From Agelas oroides (Eukaryota > Porifera > Demospongiae > Agelasida > Agelasidae): 64,000 nucleotides of DNA. The translations under genes and the position numbers were made by a program. Under the pieces are notes generated by a model. It saw only the letters and a program-made list of their open reading frames with translations, ran no database searches and was not told the DNA's origin. The DNA is taken from assembly GCA_949130485.1 (NCBI GenBank), contig OX422194.1:5530699-5594698 (forward strand). The letters are read 5' to 3'. Each line of letters begins with the position of its first letter. Within the stretch, counting starts at the first letter, position 1. Of this stretch, positions 1 through 10,306 are shown in pieces.

Positions 1-439
1 AAGTTACAAATACTCTTGCTAGCAAAAAAATGGGTGGAGCCTACAAACCTAAAAAGTCAGCTTTCTACAGTACCTTTGACAGACAACTGTGTGATGACAC
101 CCACCTTCAAGGATGGCTCTCTGCCTTTCCAGCACATTCACAAATATTCAAGCCCACTCCAGCAGGCTTTACACACACAAATTGCCAACCATCACATTCA
201 ATGAGCTAGAAAGTTTCACCTGGCAGCCACCAGACCACTACAAAAGGCTGCACGCCACATCAAAGTGAGAATGCCCCCTTGTTGATTCCGGTTGCGACCA
301 TGAGAAAATGTAAACAAGCCAACTAATTTCAATAGCTCCATCATGGTCAGTCAGTGCATTAATTATTCATGATCAGAATTGGCCCGATTGGTGATTCAAG
401 GTTTTCCTACCTTGAGCAAAAAGAACAAGTAAAAACAAT

Positions 440-500
440 GGCAGTTTCTAGGAATTGATCCCTAGCTTGAGCTGTGCATGCTCTAGCCACTAAAGTACAA
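440..500 (-). repeat. tRNA-derived SINE-like head
   Basis: Read on the minus strand, this stretch has an A-box-like TAGTGGCTAGAGC (plus 479-491) followed about 18 bases on by a B-box-like GGATCAATTCC (plus 451-461). That order and spacing is typical of a tRNA-type RNA polymerase III promoter. There is no foldable acceptor stem, so it is better read as a SINE head than as a tRNA gene. Borders and tail were not found. Confidence 0.4.
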
Positions 501-577
501 CCAGCAGGCAACCACCTGTCTTTACAATCTTGCACAGTATGGTCAGGCTCACACCTAGGACAAAAACACTTCCCGTA

Positions 578-1062
578 ATTATTCTAATACTACGTGTGAT
601 CCAATTTAACATAAGAAATTCAATTCCAGGAATTTATCATGAATCTAGTTCTACGTAAGCCGGAGTCCTAATTTATTCACACTAATCCAATTTAGCATAA
701 GATAATAAGCGAAGCCAACCTCCAAACTTCATGGCCTTCCTACCAGGTTCAAACAGGTGTACTGTCTTCATAGTTCAGCGAAGTCTGCACAATTCCAGGA
801 AAAAACAGCTATACACTTATCTAGCTACGCTTGGTGCAACCTTCATCAGTCACAGAGTTCGACGAGCTATGTACACAATTCGAGGAAAAGCCAACTGTAC
901 ACTTACCTAGCTTACGAGAGCAGGCCTTCACGTTTTGATTCTTATGCAATGTAAGATCTAATTTTACGTAAGAAATTCAATTTTAGGGAATTTATGATGA
1001 ATCCAATCTAACGTAATGTCACAACCTAATGTCTTTTAAAGCTTACATAGTATTAGAATAAT
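578..1062. mobile_element. Foldback MITE-like repeat
   Basis: The ends are a perfect 15-bp inverted repeat (ATTATTCTAATACTA at 578-592, its complement at 1048-1062). Inside are two direct repeat pairs: AAGAAATTCAAT-type segments near 615 and 969, and ACAATTC(C/G)AGGAAAA-type segments near 788 and 878. The small ORF at 757-954 lies across the repeats and shows no protein-like features. No clear target duplication was found, so the class is undetermined. Confidence 0.5.
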
Positions 1063-1507
1063 GATATTATGGTATCTATCATGGGAGAGAAGCCATGCCA
1101 AGTGGTTTCTCTTAGTGGTATGCTAAATGCAATTGGGTAGCTACTTTGTCAATGGATGGCTTGAAGTGAATAGCTAAGAGGAAAGTGGAAGTGGTCTTAG
1201 CTCTGGTAATTATAGCCAGTGGTCCTGGAGTGGATTTCTGACTATTTACCTCATACCATCAAATGTGTGTTTATTTGTCAGCTGAAACAAGCAAGATATG
1301 GCCTTAAGCATGCTCTGCCACATGGCAGTCTACATTCACATGTGCACTTCATGTGATCCATGTATCATGCTCATGCACAAGCATCCACTAGAGAACAATT
1401 TGTACATTAAACCATTGTAATCTTGACACAAATGTTTTTCCTCCCAATCATCATTCATAAATCTATTGTAATCTTAACGCAGTGTTTTTTCCTCCCAATT
1501 ACCATAG
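1063..1507. other. Intron or intergenic sequence
   Basis: AT-rich unique-looking DNA before the first recognisable exon. The last 80 bases hold a small direct duplication (TCTTGACACAAATG/TCTTAACGCAGTG-type) and a pyrimidine-rich stretch that leads into the acceptor at 1506-1507. No coding signal was seen. Confidence 0.5.
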
Positions 1508-1822
1508 CACCTTCTGCCCCAAGTGGCATGAATGTCACACGTATCAATGACACCACAATAAGGACCAACTGGCGACCTCTGTCCCTTGTGGAGGCCCATG
1601 GACACATCACATACGATGTGAGGGTTGCACCCACCACTGGTAGCAGGAGGAGGAGACAGGCTACTCAGGGGGAGAGAGTGTGCACATTGTCATCTCCTTG
1701 TGTGGTGCCTGCCAATGAGAGCAGTGTGATAGTGGGGGGACTGGACAGAGACACAAGCTACTCTGTGACTGTCAACGCAGTTAATAGTGAGGGGGAAGCT
1801 GGACCAACATCTATCACAGGAA
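1508..1822 (+). CDS. Receptor gene 1: FN3 exon (partial gene, 5' part outside window)
   Basis: A 315-bp exon bounded by an AG acceptor (1506-1507) and a GTGAGC donor (1823). It begins and ends in phase 1, so it is a symmetric 1-1 exon coding 105 residues. The translation has the fibronectin type III pattern: an APSAPSGMNV start, a TNWRPL B-strand tryptophan, a YDVRVAP C-strand and YSVTVNAVNSEGEAGP near the end. It carries an unusual SRRRRQ basic stretch, a possible furin-type site. It is the first visible exon of a gene that starts left of the window. Extracellular adhesion or ligand-binding modules of this kind are well known, but the ligand here is unknown. Confidence 0.8.
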
Positions 1823-3338
1823 GTGAGCTCTAAATATACCTTACAATGACAGTGCAAAATACACCACACACAATATATCCTCTGAAATGGAAAGGGACCT
1901 ACGTACATCAGCCTTTTGGACAAGTGTTAAAATTTCAGATATGTTAACTATCTCTTCACGTGATCTTAGATACTGTGTACATTGGCCTTACTATGAAAAC
2001 ACAGTAAGACCAATGCAATCCAATGCAAACCAAACAATGCCAGACTAGTATCAAATATTCACTACTTGCCCTCATACTCATTTGGATTCTTTGTGTATTG
2101 TTTTACAGCTGTACGTACACTGACAGATAGTTAGTAATGCAGGGACAGTAGTTGGCGTTGTTATGACACTTGTTTTTACTTTATAGGGTGCTCGCTTATT
2201 GTTCATCTCTCATGTGCAGGTGCATGTAATGGACACATTTGTAAACAGTGTTGTCTACACATATGCAATGCACTGCTACACTTGCAATGCACTGCTAGAT
2301 TAGCCTCGTTTCCAGGCTTTCTCCCCCCCCTCCCCTCCAACAAAAAATTTGAGCCGTGCCCAGGTCTCACCAGCGAAGTCACAGCCCACTTAGAATATTG
2401 TAGCTGTTCGATCAGCCTATCACGTGGCTATACATATTTGCATCACGACTTTGCAATTATTGCTGTGATGTCGTTGTGGCACGATGTCACATGCAAATCG
2501 ATACCAGGTTTCCCCCCTCCTTTTTATTTTTCATCGGGGGGAGGAGAGAGGCTGGGAACGAGACTACTGCTAGATTGTACCTTAATTAGCCTCATATCCT
2601 GGTCACAATTAAGGAGTAAAAGTGGCCCAATAGTAACTGAGCTACTACATGTAGGGAATCTTGATAAAACTGCCTATAGAGGATTCCAACCATCCAGCCT
2701 TCTTGCTTTAGTGCATATCATATTTTTGTACTTAATGTTTATAATATGTGTATTAGCATGCTTTTTTCCCTTAGGTATATCTACTTTTAGTTGGTAGATG
2801 TTGTGAATGCATGGTTTCACTGGCACAAACAGTTGATACTGGGTGCATGTAATGGAGTGATATAGCTAGCTGCTACATGTATTCTACTTGAAATTTAGCT
2901 AGAGAACAAAGACAGTGATCTGGTTTGACAGTGGCTGTGTTACTTGAGCCTTGGCATCATACATGTACATTGGGTGTCCCAAATATGTGAGAATCACTGC
3001 ATGTAATAGGCATCCTCAAGAAATCACAACTATGTTGCTTGACCTTTACTCTGGTGTTAATGGAATTACGACTGCAGCATTGTGAACTATACGTAGTCAA
3101 TGATCATAAGACTTCCATAATGCTACTAACACAGAAACAGGTATTGAGTGATTTACTAATAAGAACCAGCATATATTTGATAGTAAAAACAAATATAGTA
3201 ATGTCTATTTGTTAAGTGTAAGCAGTTAGACATCCATTTCCCAATCCACACTGGCCAACCACCTACCTAAGGATACTTTGCAACATGTATTTTACCCAGC
3301 AATGATAACCATTGTTAATTTCTGATTTTCTTTCCTAG
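1823..3338. other. Intron of receptor gene 1
   Basis: A 1.5-kb intron between two phase-1 FN3 exons. It contains the 266-bp foldback MITE at 2301-2566; the rest is AT-rich with no exon-like open segment. The 171-codon open frame at 2282-2797 runs through the MITE and is not considered coding. Confidence 0.7.
2301..2566. mobile_element. Foldback MITE, TAGCCTCG family (copy 1)
   Basis: Starts TAGCCTCGTTTCCAGGC and ends with the imperfect complement GCTGGGAACGAGACTA. Both inner ends carry C- or G-rich runs. The flanks repeat CTGCTAGAT on each side (2292-2300 and 2567-2575), a 9-bp target duplication (8 bp if the T is shared). This length and the TAG-type terminus suggest a non-autonomous hAT- or MULE-like element. 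Three more copies with duplications lie in this window (42243, 50752, 54005). Confidence 0.8.
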
Positions 3339-3632
3339 CTCCTACTGGTCCACCAGAGAGCTTTACAGTCACTCTGCGTACAGCAAGGAACATGACATTC
3401 TCCTGGTCCCCTCCTGCTCCTACCCTGCGCAATGGGGTGATCACTGGCTACTCTCTCTCCTGTGTCCCTGTGGCTGGTGGGGGGAGCAGCATTAGCATGC
3501 AGTACACAGCAGCAGGCACCTTCACACTAGGAGGGTTTACACCCGCCACCTCCTACAACTGCTCTATCTCTGCCAGTAATATCCTGGGAAGTGGACCAGC
3601 TGTGTATGTGGTAGTTACAACACTGGATGATG
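3339..3632 (+). CDS. Receptor gene 1: FN3 exon
   Basis: A 294-bp symmetric 1-1 exon (acceptor TTTCCTAG, donor GTGAGT) coding 98 residues. The FN3 hallmarks are APTGPPESF at the A strand, MTFSWSPP around the B-strand tryptophan, GYSLSCVP and the closing SYNCSISASN...GSGPA. It is strikingly similar to the exon at 63592-63891 of the second receptor gene, with long shared blocks such as LRNGVITGYSLSCVP and GTFTLGGFTPATSYNCSIS, which supports tandem duplication or gene conversion. Confidence 0.9.
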
Positions 3633-3748
3633 GTGAGTGTCACAAACTATGATGTTTAATCATTATTAGGACTTAACTACTCCATGTGCTCAAGAGTGTA
3701 TCATGACATCATTTTTATGATGTGCTCTTGATCTGCTCTATTGTCTAG

Positions 3749-3807
3749 CAATGTTGTTTCAGCTGCAGCTGAGTGGGACTGGTTTGAGAGACTGTCAGGA
3801 ATGGGTT
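3749..3807 (+). CDS. Receptor gene 1: short juxtamembrane exon
   Basis: A 59-bp exon after TTGTCTAG, ending at a GTAAGT donor. It enters in phase 1 and leaves in phase 0, which links exactly to the phase-0 exon at 4100. It codes about 20 residues (LFQLQLSGTGLRDCQEW core) that join the last FN3 domain to the membrane-proximal domain. The assignment rests on splice signals and phase agreement on both sides. Confidence 0.65.
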
Positions 3808-4099
3808 GTAAGTACAAGTTCTTGATAATGAAAATGAAACTATTCCAGGTTAATTTTAACCATATTTGGTCATGTGAGTTCCATGCCAGTAGTGTATGTG
3901 ACAGATCATAAAAAACTAACTTTCAGGAAAACCTCTTTGGTATTATTCCTCGGCTTAAGTGTCACACTGATGCAACTGAGATGATCTACAAAATGGTTAA
4001 GTGTTTTTAGGGTGAAACTACTCATGATATAACACATGTAGAACAATGCTACAAATGATATCGATAGTAACCATTCTCTCAAATAATCTCATTATGCAG

Positions 4100-4563
4100 A
4101 GTATTGCTACGAATGCCAAGTTAAATGACATTACCACTGCAGTGGTTCAGAGTATAAATCAACACTGCCAGTGTGGACTCAGTGCAGAATGCATCACTGA
4201 AGGTGCATTTCAGTGTTTTGAGAACTCAGAGCAGCAAGTGACATTTAGAGCAAGACTTCATGGCACTGCCCAAGTGACAAGCTCACAGCTGTTAGTGTAT
4301 TTGGAGACTTTTGCTGCCCAAACCGACTCCACCATTGCTGTACAAGGTTTACGTCTGAATGTGGACAGAAGCTGTCCCATAGTCATCAACTCATTTGGTG
4401 ATCCACAGTGCACTACAGAAACTACAACTGAAAACACAGCAGCCATTGTTGGTGGAGTGGTAGCTGTGATAGTAGTTATAGCTATAACTATTATCATCAT
4501 AACAATTGCTGCCTTCATAACAAGGAGTCATAGAGCAAAATTCTCTGTTCATCAGGATGCTAG
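4100..4563 (+). CDS. Receptor gene 1: membrane-proximal domain and transmembrane exon
   Basis: A 464-bp exon entering in phase 0 (acceptor ATTATGCAG) and leaving in phase 2 (donor GTAAGT). The first ~100 residues form a cysteine-containing extracellular module (QCGLSAEC, QCFEN, DRSCP). Its position between FN3 repeats and the membrane is where SEA-type domains are often found, but no autoproteolysis motif is evident, so 'SEA-like' is only a suggestion. A Thr-rich linker leads to one strong hydrophobic helix (AAIVGGVVAVIVVIAI and on), followed by basic stop-transfer residues (TRSHRAK). This is a single-pass type I receptor layout. Confidence 0.8.
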
Positions 4564-4906
4564 GTAAGTTGCCAATAAAGTTATGGATTGATTCCATCTG
4601 AGAATTCATCCTGTGTTTGTGCATGTCATATACCTAGCCAGCTGCAGAGAATGAAATTATAAAACTTCTAATGGCAACATTTAGAATGCTTGGTCTGTGC
4701 TGAATGTCTTCAAGCCAAGAAGCTCAGCACCTACTGTTTATAGTAGTGATGGCATTCAAGTTTGTCTCAAACTGTGATTTAGTTTAACCATGCATGCAGT
4801 GCTGATGCATTTGTTTGATGTAGCACATCTCTCAGCAGTCAGCATTGACAGTGTGATTTCATAATTCTTTGAAACAAGTACTATGTTGATCATACTTTTG
4901 CTGCAG

Positions 4907-5099
4907 GAAGGAACCAGCTAACAGGGGTCATGTTGCTAAGCCAGGCAATGAAGACATTACCACCACACAGTGTGAGGCATATGAGTTAACAAAGTTAGGC
5001 CATGAGTACGAGGACCTCTCTGGGTATCAGAACCCAGAGTATGAGACTCCTATTGGAGAGCATTCTGCTGATGTGCCCACCAGGAAGTCTGGAGAGTGA
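4907..5099 (+). CDS. Receptor gene 1: last exon, cytoplasmic tail and stop
   Basis: Enters in phase 2 after TTTTGCTGCAG and ends at TGA 5097-5099. It codes about 64 cytoplasmic residues. Tyrosine motifs are clustered: YELTKL, YEDLSGY and QNPEYETP. NPEY matches the NPxY pattern recognised by PTB-domain adaptors or endocytic adaptors, and YEDL fits YxxL. There is no kinase or phosphatase domain, so any signalling must act through recruited partners. These roles are inferred from motifs only. Confidence 0.8.
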
Positions 5100-5469
5100 A
5101 TACAAATGTACCATCCAGTGCAAATTTTAACTTTGATAATGAATTTTATGTTAACTACAAACATATAGTTATTATAGCATGCAATGACGAAGGTGATCTT
5201 TGTACATAAAAGTGTTAGTCCTGTATACTGGCAATGATGTTTGTTTGCAGAATTTCATTTCCAAGCTGCACAGGAGGATAAAATGCTTTCTCCTGTTCAT
5301 GCTGCCTGGGAACAAGGTAGCCTTGTTCTTTGCAAACTACAGCATTTGACCACTTTTACCACCTTCCATAAGTAAAATTACTATCCATAACTGGATGGGG
5401 AGAATGGGCAGGCATGCAACAGCTGTACAAGCATGTAGATTGAGATCCATTTTAGAGGGTTAAATACCA
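5100..5469. other. 3' untranslated and intergenic region of gene 1
   Basis: AT-rich DNA after the receptor stop codon, up to the target duplication of the MITE at 5470. No clear AATAAA was seen close by. No coding signal. Confidence 0.5.
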
Positions 5470-5779
5470 CTTTGCAAAGGCTGTCAATAATCACTGGACT
5501 GGACTGCTGGAATGGACTACTGGACTGGACTACTGGACTGACCTTTTTTGTACTAATTATACTTTCTAACAAGTCAATTACCTGTAGAACTGCAGTCTAT
5601 CAGGAATGGTACATACCTGCACAGACTCATTTAGAACAAGCGAATAGTAAAAGGATGATGCAATGCTATGGGCTGTTTCCTCCAAAGTGTTAAAAGAATT
5701 AAGAGGTAGCTTGTGTCCAACTTGTGTGTGGCTATAGGTTCTAGCATGAACAGTATAGTTGGAGGACACAACTCTGGTC

Positions 5780-6076
5780 TGTAGTATCTTGAACAATGTA
5801 ATATCTTAGCCACAACTGATTCAAGTCTAGGTACACTCAACAATACACACACTGCTGTGTTACAATAAAAACATCTTACTTAACTAGAGGCTACATAGCA
5901 ACCAGGCTAGAATTACAAGTAAACAGGAAAACATGAACCTTATCACTCTAGCAAGATACAATGATAATTAGTGCTAACTAGCCTACCAGACGATTTACAT
6001 AACACATTAACAATGTCCCAAACTAAAAAGATACAGTAACTAAAAATAGGTACAGTTCAGAGATCAGGCTATCACA
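5780..6076 (-). repeat. 3' LTR of the gypsy element
   Basis: 297 bp with TG...CA termini. In element orientation it begins TGTGATAGCC and ends GATACTACA. It is almost identical to 10831-11128. As it lies downstream of integrase on the minus strand, it is the 3' LTR. Confidence 0.93.
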
Positions 6077-6090
6077 CTTCCCCCTCTTAG
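6077..6090 (-). other. Polypurine tract of the gypsy element
   Basis: On the minus strand the bases just before the 3' LTR read AAGAGGGGGAAG, a purine run in the place where plus-strand DNA synthesis is primed in LTR retrotransposons. Confidence 0.8.
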
Positions 6091-6096
6091 CAAAAG

Positions 6097-8439
6097 CTAC
6101 ATGTATCGGTCGGGAGGATGTGCAACTCGAGTCGAACGGCGTAGTGGTACAGCTGCAGAGCCTGTTGTCTCAGTTACAGAGGAATGGTCAGAGCAGGCAA
6201 TTGCTGTAGGGAGACAATCATCCTCAGTAGTAATCGGGCTGGACAAGGATTGAGAGTGTTGCCTGCGAAGATTGTCAACATGACGCGTAACAATCCTACC
6301 ATCTCCTAGCTCAATATCATAAGTCAGCGGTCCCCGTATCTTAACAACTGTTCCGGGTAACCAAGTTGATCTCGAGGGTAGATCTTGAACATAAACAGCA
6401 TCATCAATTTCAAGCTCTGCTGGAGGGATTCCTGTAGTGGCGTGAGGTGTCATACGGTAACGAAACAAGAATTTGGATAACTGAGTGTCCAGATCCACGG
6501 TTGGTTCTTTCTTCAATGCCTGTTTAAATGTCTGGACTGCTCTTTCGGCTAGTCCGTTACCAGCTGGATGGTAGGGTGCGGTTGTGATATGACGAATACC
6601 ATTCTCTTTAACGAAAGTCTTAAACTCAATACTCGTGAATGCTGGTCCGTTATCAGAGACAAGAACCTCTGGCAATCCGTGTGTGGCGAATATACTTCGG
6701 AGTGCCTTTGTGGTGGCTGCAGATGTTGTGGATGGCACCACGACGACTTCGAGCTACTTAGAATGCGCATCTATAACCACCAGAAACAACTTTCCGAGGA
6801 AGGGGCCTGCATGGTCAACATGGACTCGGGTCCATGGCCTTCCTGGCCACTCCCATGGATGCAAAGGAGCTACCGTAGGTGCTCCCCTGGTACGTTGACA
6901 TTGGTCACATGACTTTACCCTCTCTTCCAGATCCTTATCAATGCTAGGCCACCAGACGAATGATCTTGCGAGTTGTTTCATTCTGGTCATCCCTGGGTGA
7001 CCTTCGTGCAACTCATCAATGACCTTGCTTCGACCTTGTGGTGGGACAATGACTCTATTCCCCCACAAGAGACATCCGTCTTGCACACTGAGCTCGTCCT
7101 TCCTCCTTGCATAGGGTTGCAACACATCATCTGTCGGACCTTCCCAACCCTTCTGCACCTTCTGAAGTACTGTGGAGAGGACCTGGTCACGCGAAGTCCA
7201 AGTACGAATGTGTGACGCTGTTACCGGAGTTCCTTCCAGTGTGTCCATGAGCAAAATTGTGTCACCTAGTACTGGTACTTGGGCAGGAGCTTCCGGTAGA
7301 GGCAGTCTGCTGAGCAGATCGGCATTGGCATGGTCTGATCCTGGACGGTAGGCCATACTGTAGTCATAGGCACTGAGGAGATGTGCCCAGCGTTGAATGC
7401 GAGCTGATGCCAGTTGAGGAACAGGTCTGTCTTCGCTGAAAAGATGCTTGAGCGGCTTGTGGTCTGAGTTGATCACGAATCGTCGGCCATAAAGGTATTG
7501 GTGAAAACGTTTCACGCCAAATACAACTGCGAGACCTTCTTTTTCGAGTTGTGCATAGCTCTTTTCTGCTGAGGTCAAGGCTCGAGATGCAAAAGCGATG
7601 GGCTTCTCTGAGCCATCTACCATCCTGTGAGAGAGTACAGCTCCCACTCCATACGGAGAGGCGTCGCATGAGAGGGTCAGTTCCTGCTGAGGATCAAAGT
7701 GCACGAGAACACCTGAGGAGGTGAGCTGGCTCTTGGCTTCCATGAAAGCTTCTTTCTGTGGTTTTCCCCAAGTCCATTTGACCTTGGCTTGAAGCAACTG
7801 GTACAGTGGTGCTAACGTAGTGGATAGGTTGGGCAGGAACTTTGAGTAGTAGTTCAGCAGGCCTAAGAATGAGCGGAGCTGCTGCACATCTCGCGGGGCT
7901 GGGGCATCGACAATGGCACGAATTTTCTCTGGATTTGGACTTAGTCCCTCAGAGGATATAACATGGCCTAGATAGTCCACAGAGGAGAGCATAAAGGCAC
8001 ACTTCTCTTGTTTCAGCCTCAATCCGGCAGCTTCCAAGCGTGCTAGTACTTCACCTAGAGTCTTCAGGTGTTCACTCTCCGATGATCCGGTCACGAGGAT
8101 ATCATCGATATAGACAGCAACATTGGGAATGCCGTGCAGAATACCCTCGATGGTCCTTTGGAAAATTGCAGGGGCGGACGAAACACCGAACGGTAACCTG
8201 CAATAACGATACAAGCCTTTCTGAGTGTTGATAGTGGCTAGCTCCTTGGACTTGTCATCCAACTCGATTTGCTGATACGCATGGGCTAGGTCCAGCTTAG
8301 TGTAGGTCTTCCCCTTTCCCAGCGTGGCAAACAAGTCTTCAATGCGAGGTAGGGGATATGAGTCCACTTTGGCTGCTTTGTTAATTGTGACCTTATAGTC
8401 ACCACAAATGCGGATGGATCCGTCCCTCTTCACTACCGG
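6097..8439 (-). pseudogene. Gypsy pol, RT/RNase H/integrase part, with premature stop
   Basis: One reading frame runs from the inner edge of the insert (8439) to the stop near 6097. The order is: RT core with the YIDD catalytic box and LPFGVSSAP; RNase H with LSCDASPYGVGAVLSH and the SDHKPL block; an HHCC zinc finger in integrase (H..H near HEGHP, then CDQCQ); the DD(35)E integrase core (VHVDHAGPF, SDNGPAFTS, AERAVQTFKQ); and a C-terminal GPY/F-type module (GPLTYDIEL). A single in-frame TAG at 6754-6756 cuts the integrase core at the residue after DAHSK, where a tryptophan is usual. The downstream frame is intact, so this is one nonsense change. Confidence 0.92.
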
Positions 8440-9355
8440 TGTAAGCGCGACATGGGGCCCCCCGCGATATGGGGCCCCCCGGACCCAAATCGCTAGTGAT
8501 ATGGGGACCCCCCAGGCCCCAATTCGCTAGCGATCTGGGGCTCCCCTTAGCGGAATAGGGCTCCCCCTAAGACGCAGACTCGTTCGTAAAACATGAGCGC
8601 TCCAATCTTGACGTCCATTGATTTGAGGACGGCGGGTACGCCATCAGGGTGTTATAAAAGGAAAACCACTAGGTAAGATGTACCTACAGTTGTCAGAATG
8701 CCAAAGGAAATGGGAAAGGATGTGAACGTCCAAAAAGATGCAGCAATAAAGCAAGGAAACGCAGCAAAATTTTCACAGCAGATGATGGGAGACTCAACGA
8801 AAGATTTTTATGCCATTTGAGTGGATTGGGACAATCCCGACTAAGTACCAATCCCTCAGGGAAGATTCCATCGGCAAACCTTCCTCTATTTAATAGTTCC
8901 ATTCTTGTGTACTAGTGCATAACTATCTTGGTTGTTACTGTACAATATGATTTCTTTACTACTGCAGCTGTTCTGTACTATTGCCTGTTTTAGTATTGTT
9001 ATCTGATACTTAGGTAACTACATGCCCACCAGCCCCATATCACTAGTAATGTGGGGACCCCCATGCCCCAAATGCAAAGCAAATACATTTAGCTAGCGAC
9101 CTACAAGACGAATGCTACACATGCAGACATATAGACTACAAGCACATGGAAAATAATAGGTAGCATCTGGGCATGCAGAATCAAGAAATAGCTTCCAGAA
9201 TCATATACTGACTGGTCCGAGATGTACGTTGTTCTCTTGTACTCAGCTTTTCATTTGAGTACAGAGGGGCCCCAAATCACTGAAGGGTCCCCATATCACT
9301 AGAGTTTTGGGGCCCCCGAGGCCTCATATCACTAGTGTATTAGGGCCCCCTAGTG
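8440..9355. mobile_element. 916-bp GC-palindrome-rich insert inside the gypsy RT
   Basis: This block interrupts the RT between two codons; the flanking halves are in frame when it is ignored. Both ends are built from short modules of the type ATATGGGGnCCCCC and ATCACTAGTGATAT (GATATGGGGCCCCCC near 8465, CATATCACTAG near 9294 and 9325), giving imperfect inverted termini. The middle is AT-rich, with an open + frame of about 75 codons around 8696-8916 that is basic (ERPKRC, KARKRSK) but not recognised. No clean target duplication was found. A shorter relative lies at 30180-30300. Confidence 0.75.
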
Positions 9356-10306
9356 TACTATGGGTGCCGCCCACTCTGAGAACCGAACGGGTTCAATAAT
9401 CCCTTCTTGTTCCAATCGGTTCAGCTCTGTTTCGACTTTGCTCCGTAGGGCATATGGCACTGGGCGAGGCCGACTAAAGACGGGCGGAACTGTGGGGTCA
9501 ACGTAAATTGTTGCAGTGGTGTCCCTCACCAAACCCAAATCTGGCTTGAACACGTTGGCGTGGCGGTTGAGTACATCATTGAGCATGGTTGTTGGATCTG
9601 TCTGCACTTGGTGTATGCCCTTCCAGTCAAGAGTAATCTTTTGCAGCCAATCTCTCCCTAGGAGCGTTGGGCCGGAGCCTCGCACTACCACCAGCGACAG
9701 GGTGGCGGACTGCTCGTGATACTGGACGTTTACGGTAATTGCTCCTAGTACTGTCAGTGGTTCACCCGTGTACGTTTGGAGTCTGACCTGAGTCGACTGC
9801 AGTAGTGGCGCCTTCGCCTTGGGCCACAATCCTCTGTACGTAGCTTCGCTCATAATAGTCGCGGATGCACCAGTGTCAACTTCCATTTCGACTTCGATTG
9901 CGTTGAGAAGCATTCTCACGGTAAGCGGCTGGGCCGAACGTCGTTGGTCACTGAGTCGGTATAAGTACTCCGGGTACTCTTGGGCCGGGTTGGGAGCTTG
10001 CTCCTCAGATGGGAGAGAAGCCTCGTCTCCTTGTGCGACGTGGTGAGTGTTCTGTCTCGGCCGGTTCTTCGAACTTGCTGTTTGGCGATGCGATCGCGGT
10101 TTGCTCCTGCAAACTCGAGCGAGATGTCCTTTCTTATGGCAGTTGTGGCAAACCACATCTTGGCAGTGACAGTCCTTCGTTGCGTGCTTCCCACCGCAGC
10201 GATAGCAGGATACAGTATTATGCTGTCTAGTCAGGTTCCTAGGGCGCGAGAGCGCGCGTGAACAGGTTGAGGAGATAGCTGCTGATGCAACTGTTTGGAG
10301 TTTTTC
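9350..10306 (-). pseudogene. Gypsy pol N-terminal part: zinc knuckles, protease, RT start
   Basis: This frame opens right after a TGA at 10307-10309 and lies at -1 to gag. It codes two nucleocapsid-type knuckles (CYRCGGKHATKDC and the canonical CHNCHKKGHLARVC), then an aspartic protease with a DTGASATI active site and a LLGRDWL block, then the RT approach segment ending at SEWAAPIV. It stops inside the 916-bp insert at 9350. The rest of RT resumes in frame at 8439. Confidence 0.88.

Noticed and set aside
2282..2797. A 171-codon + ORF
   Set aside because: Half of it is the foldback MITE 2301-2566 and the rest is intron; no splice or domain support.
8440..9355. Reading the 916-bp insert as a spliceable intron of pol
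   Set aside because: GTAAGC and CCCTAG occur at its edges only on the strand opposite to pol, and using them would not restore the frame.
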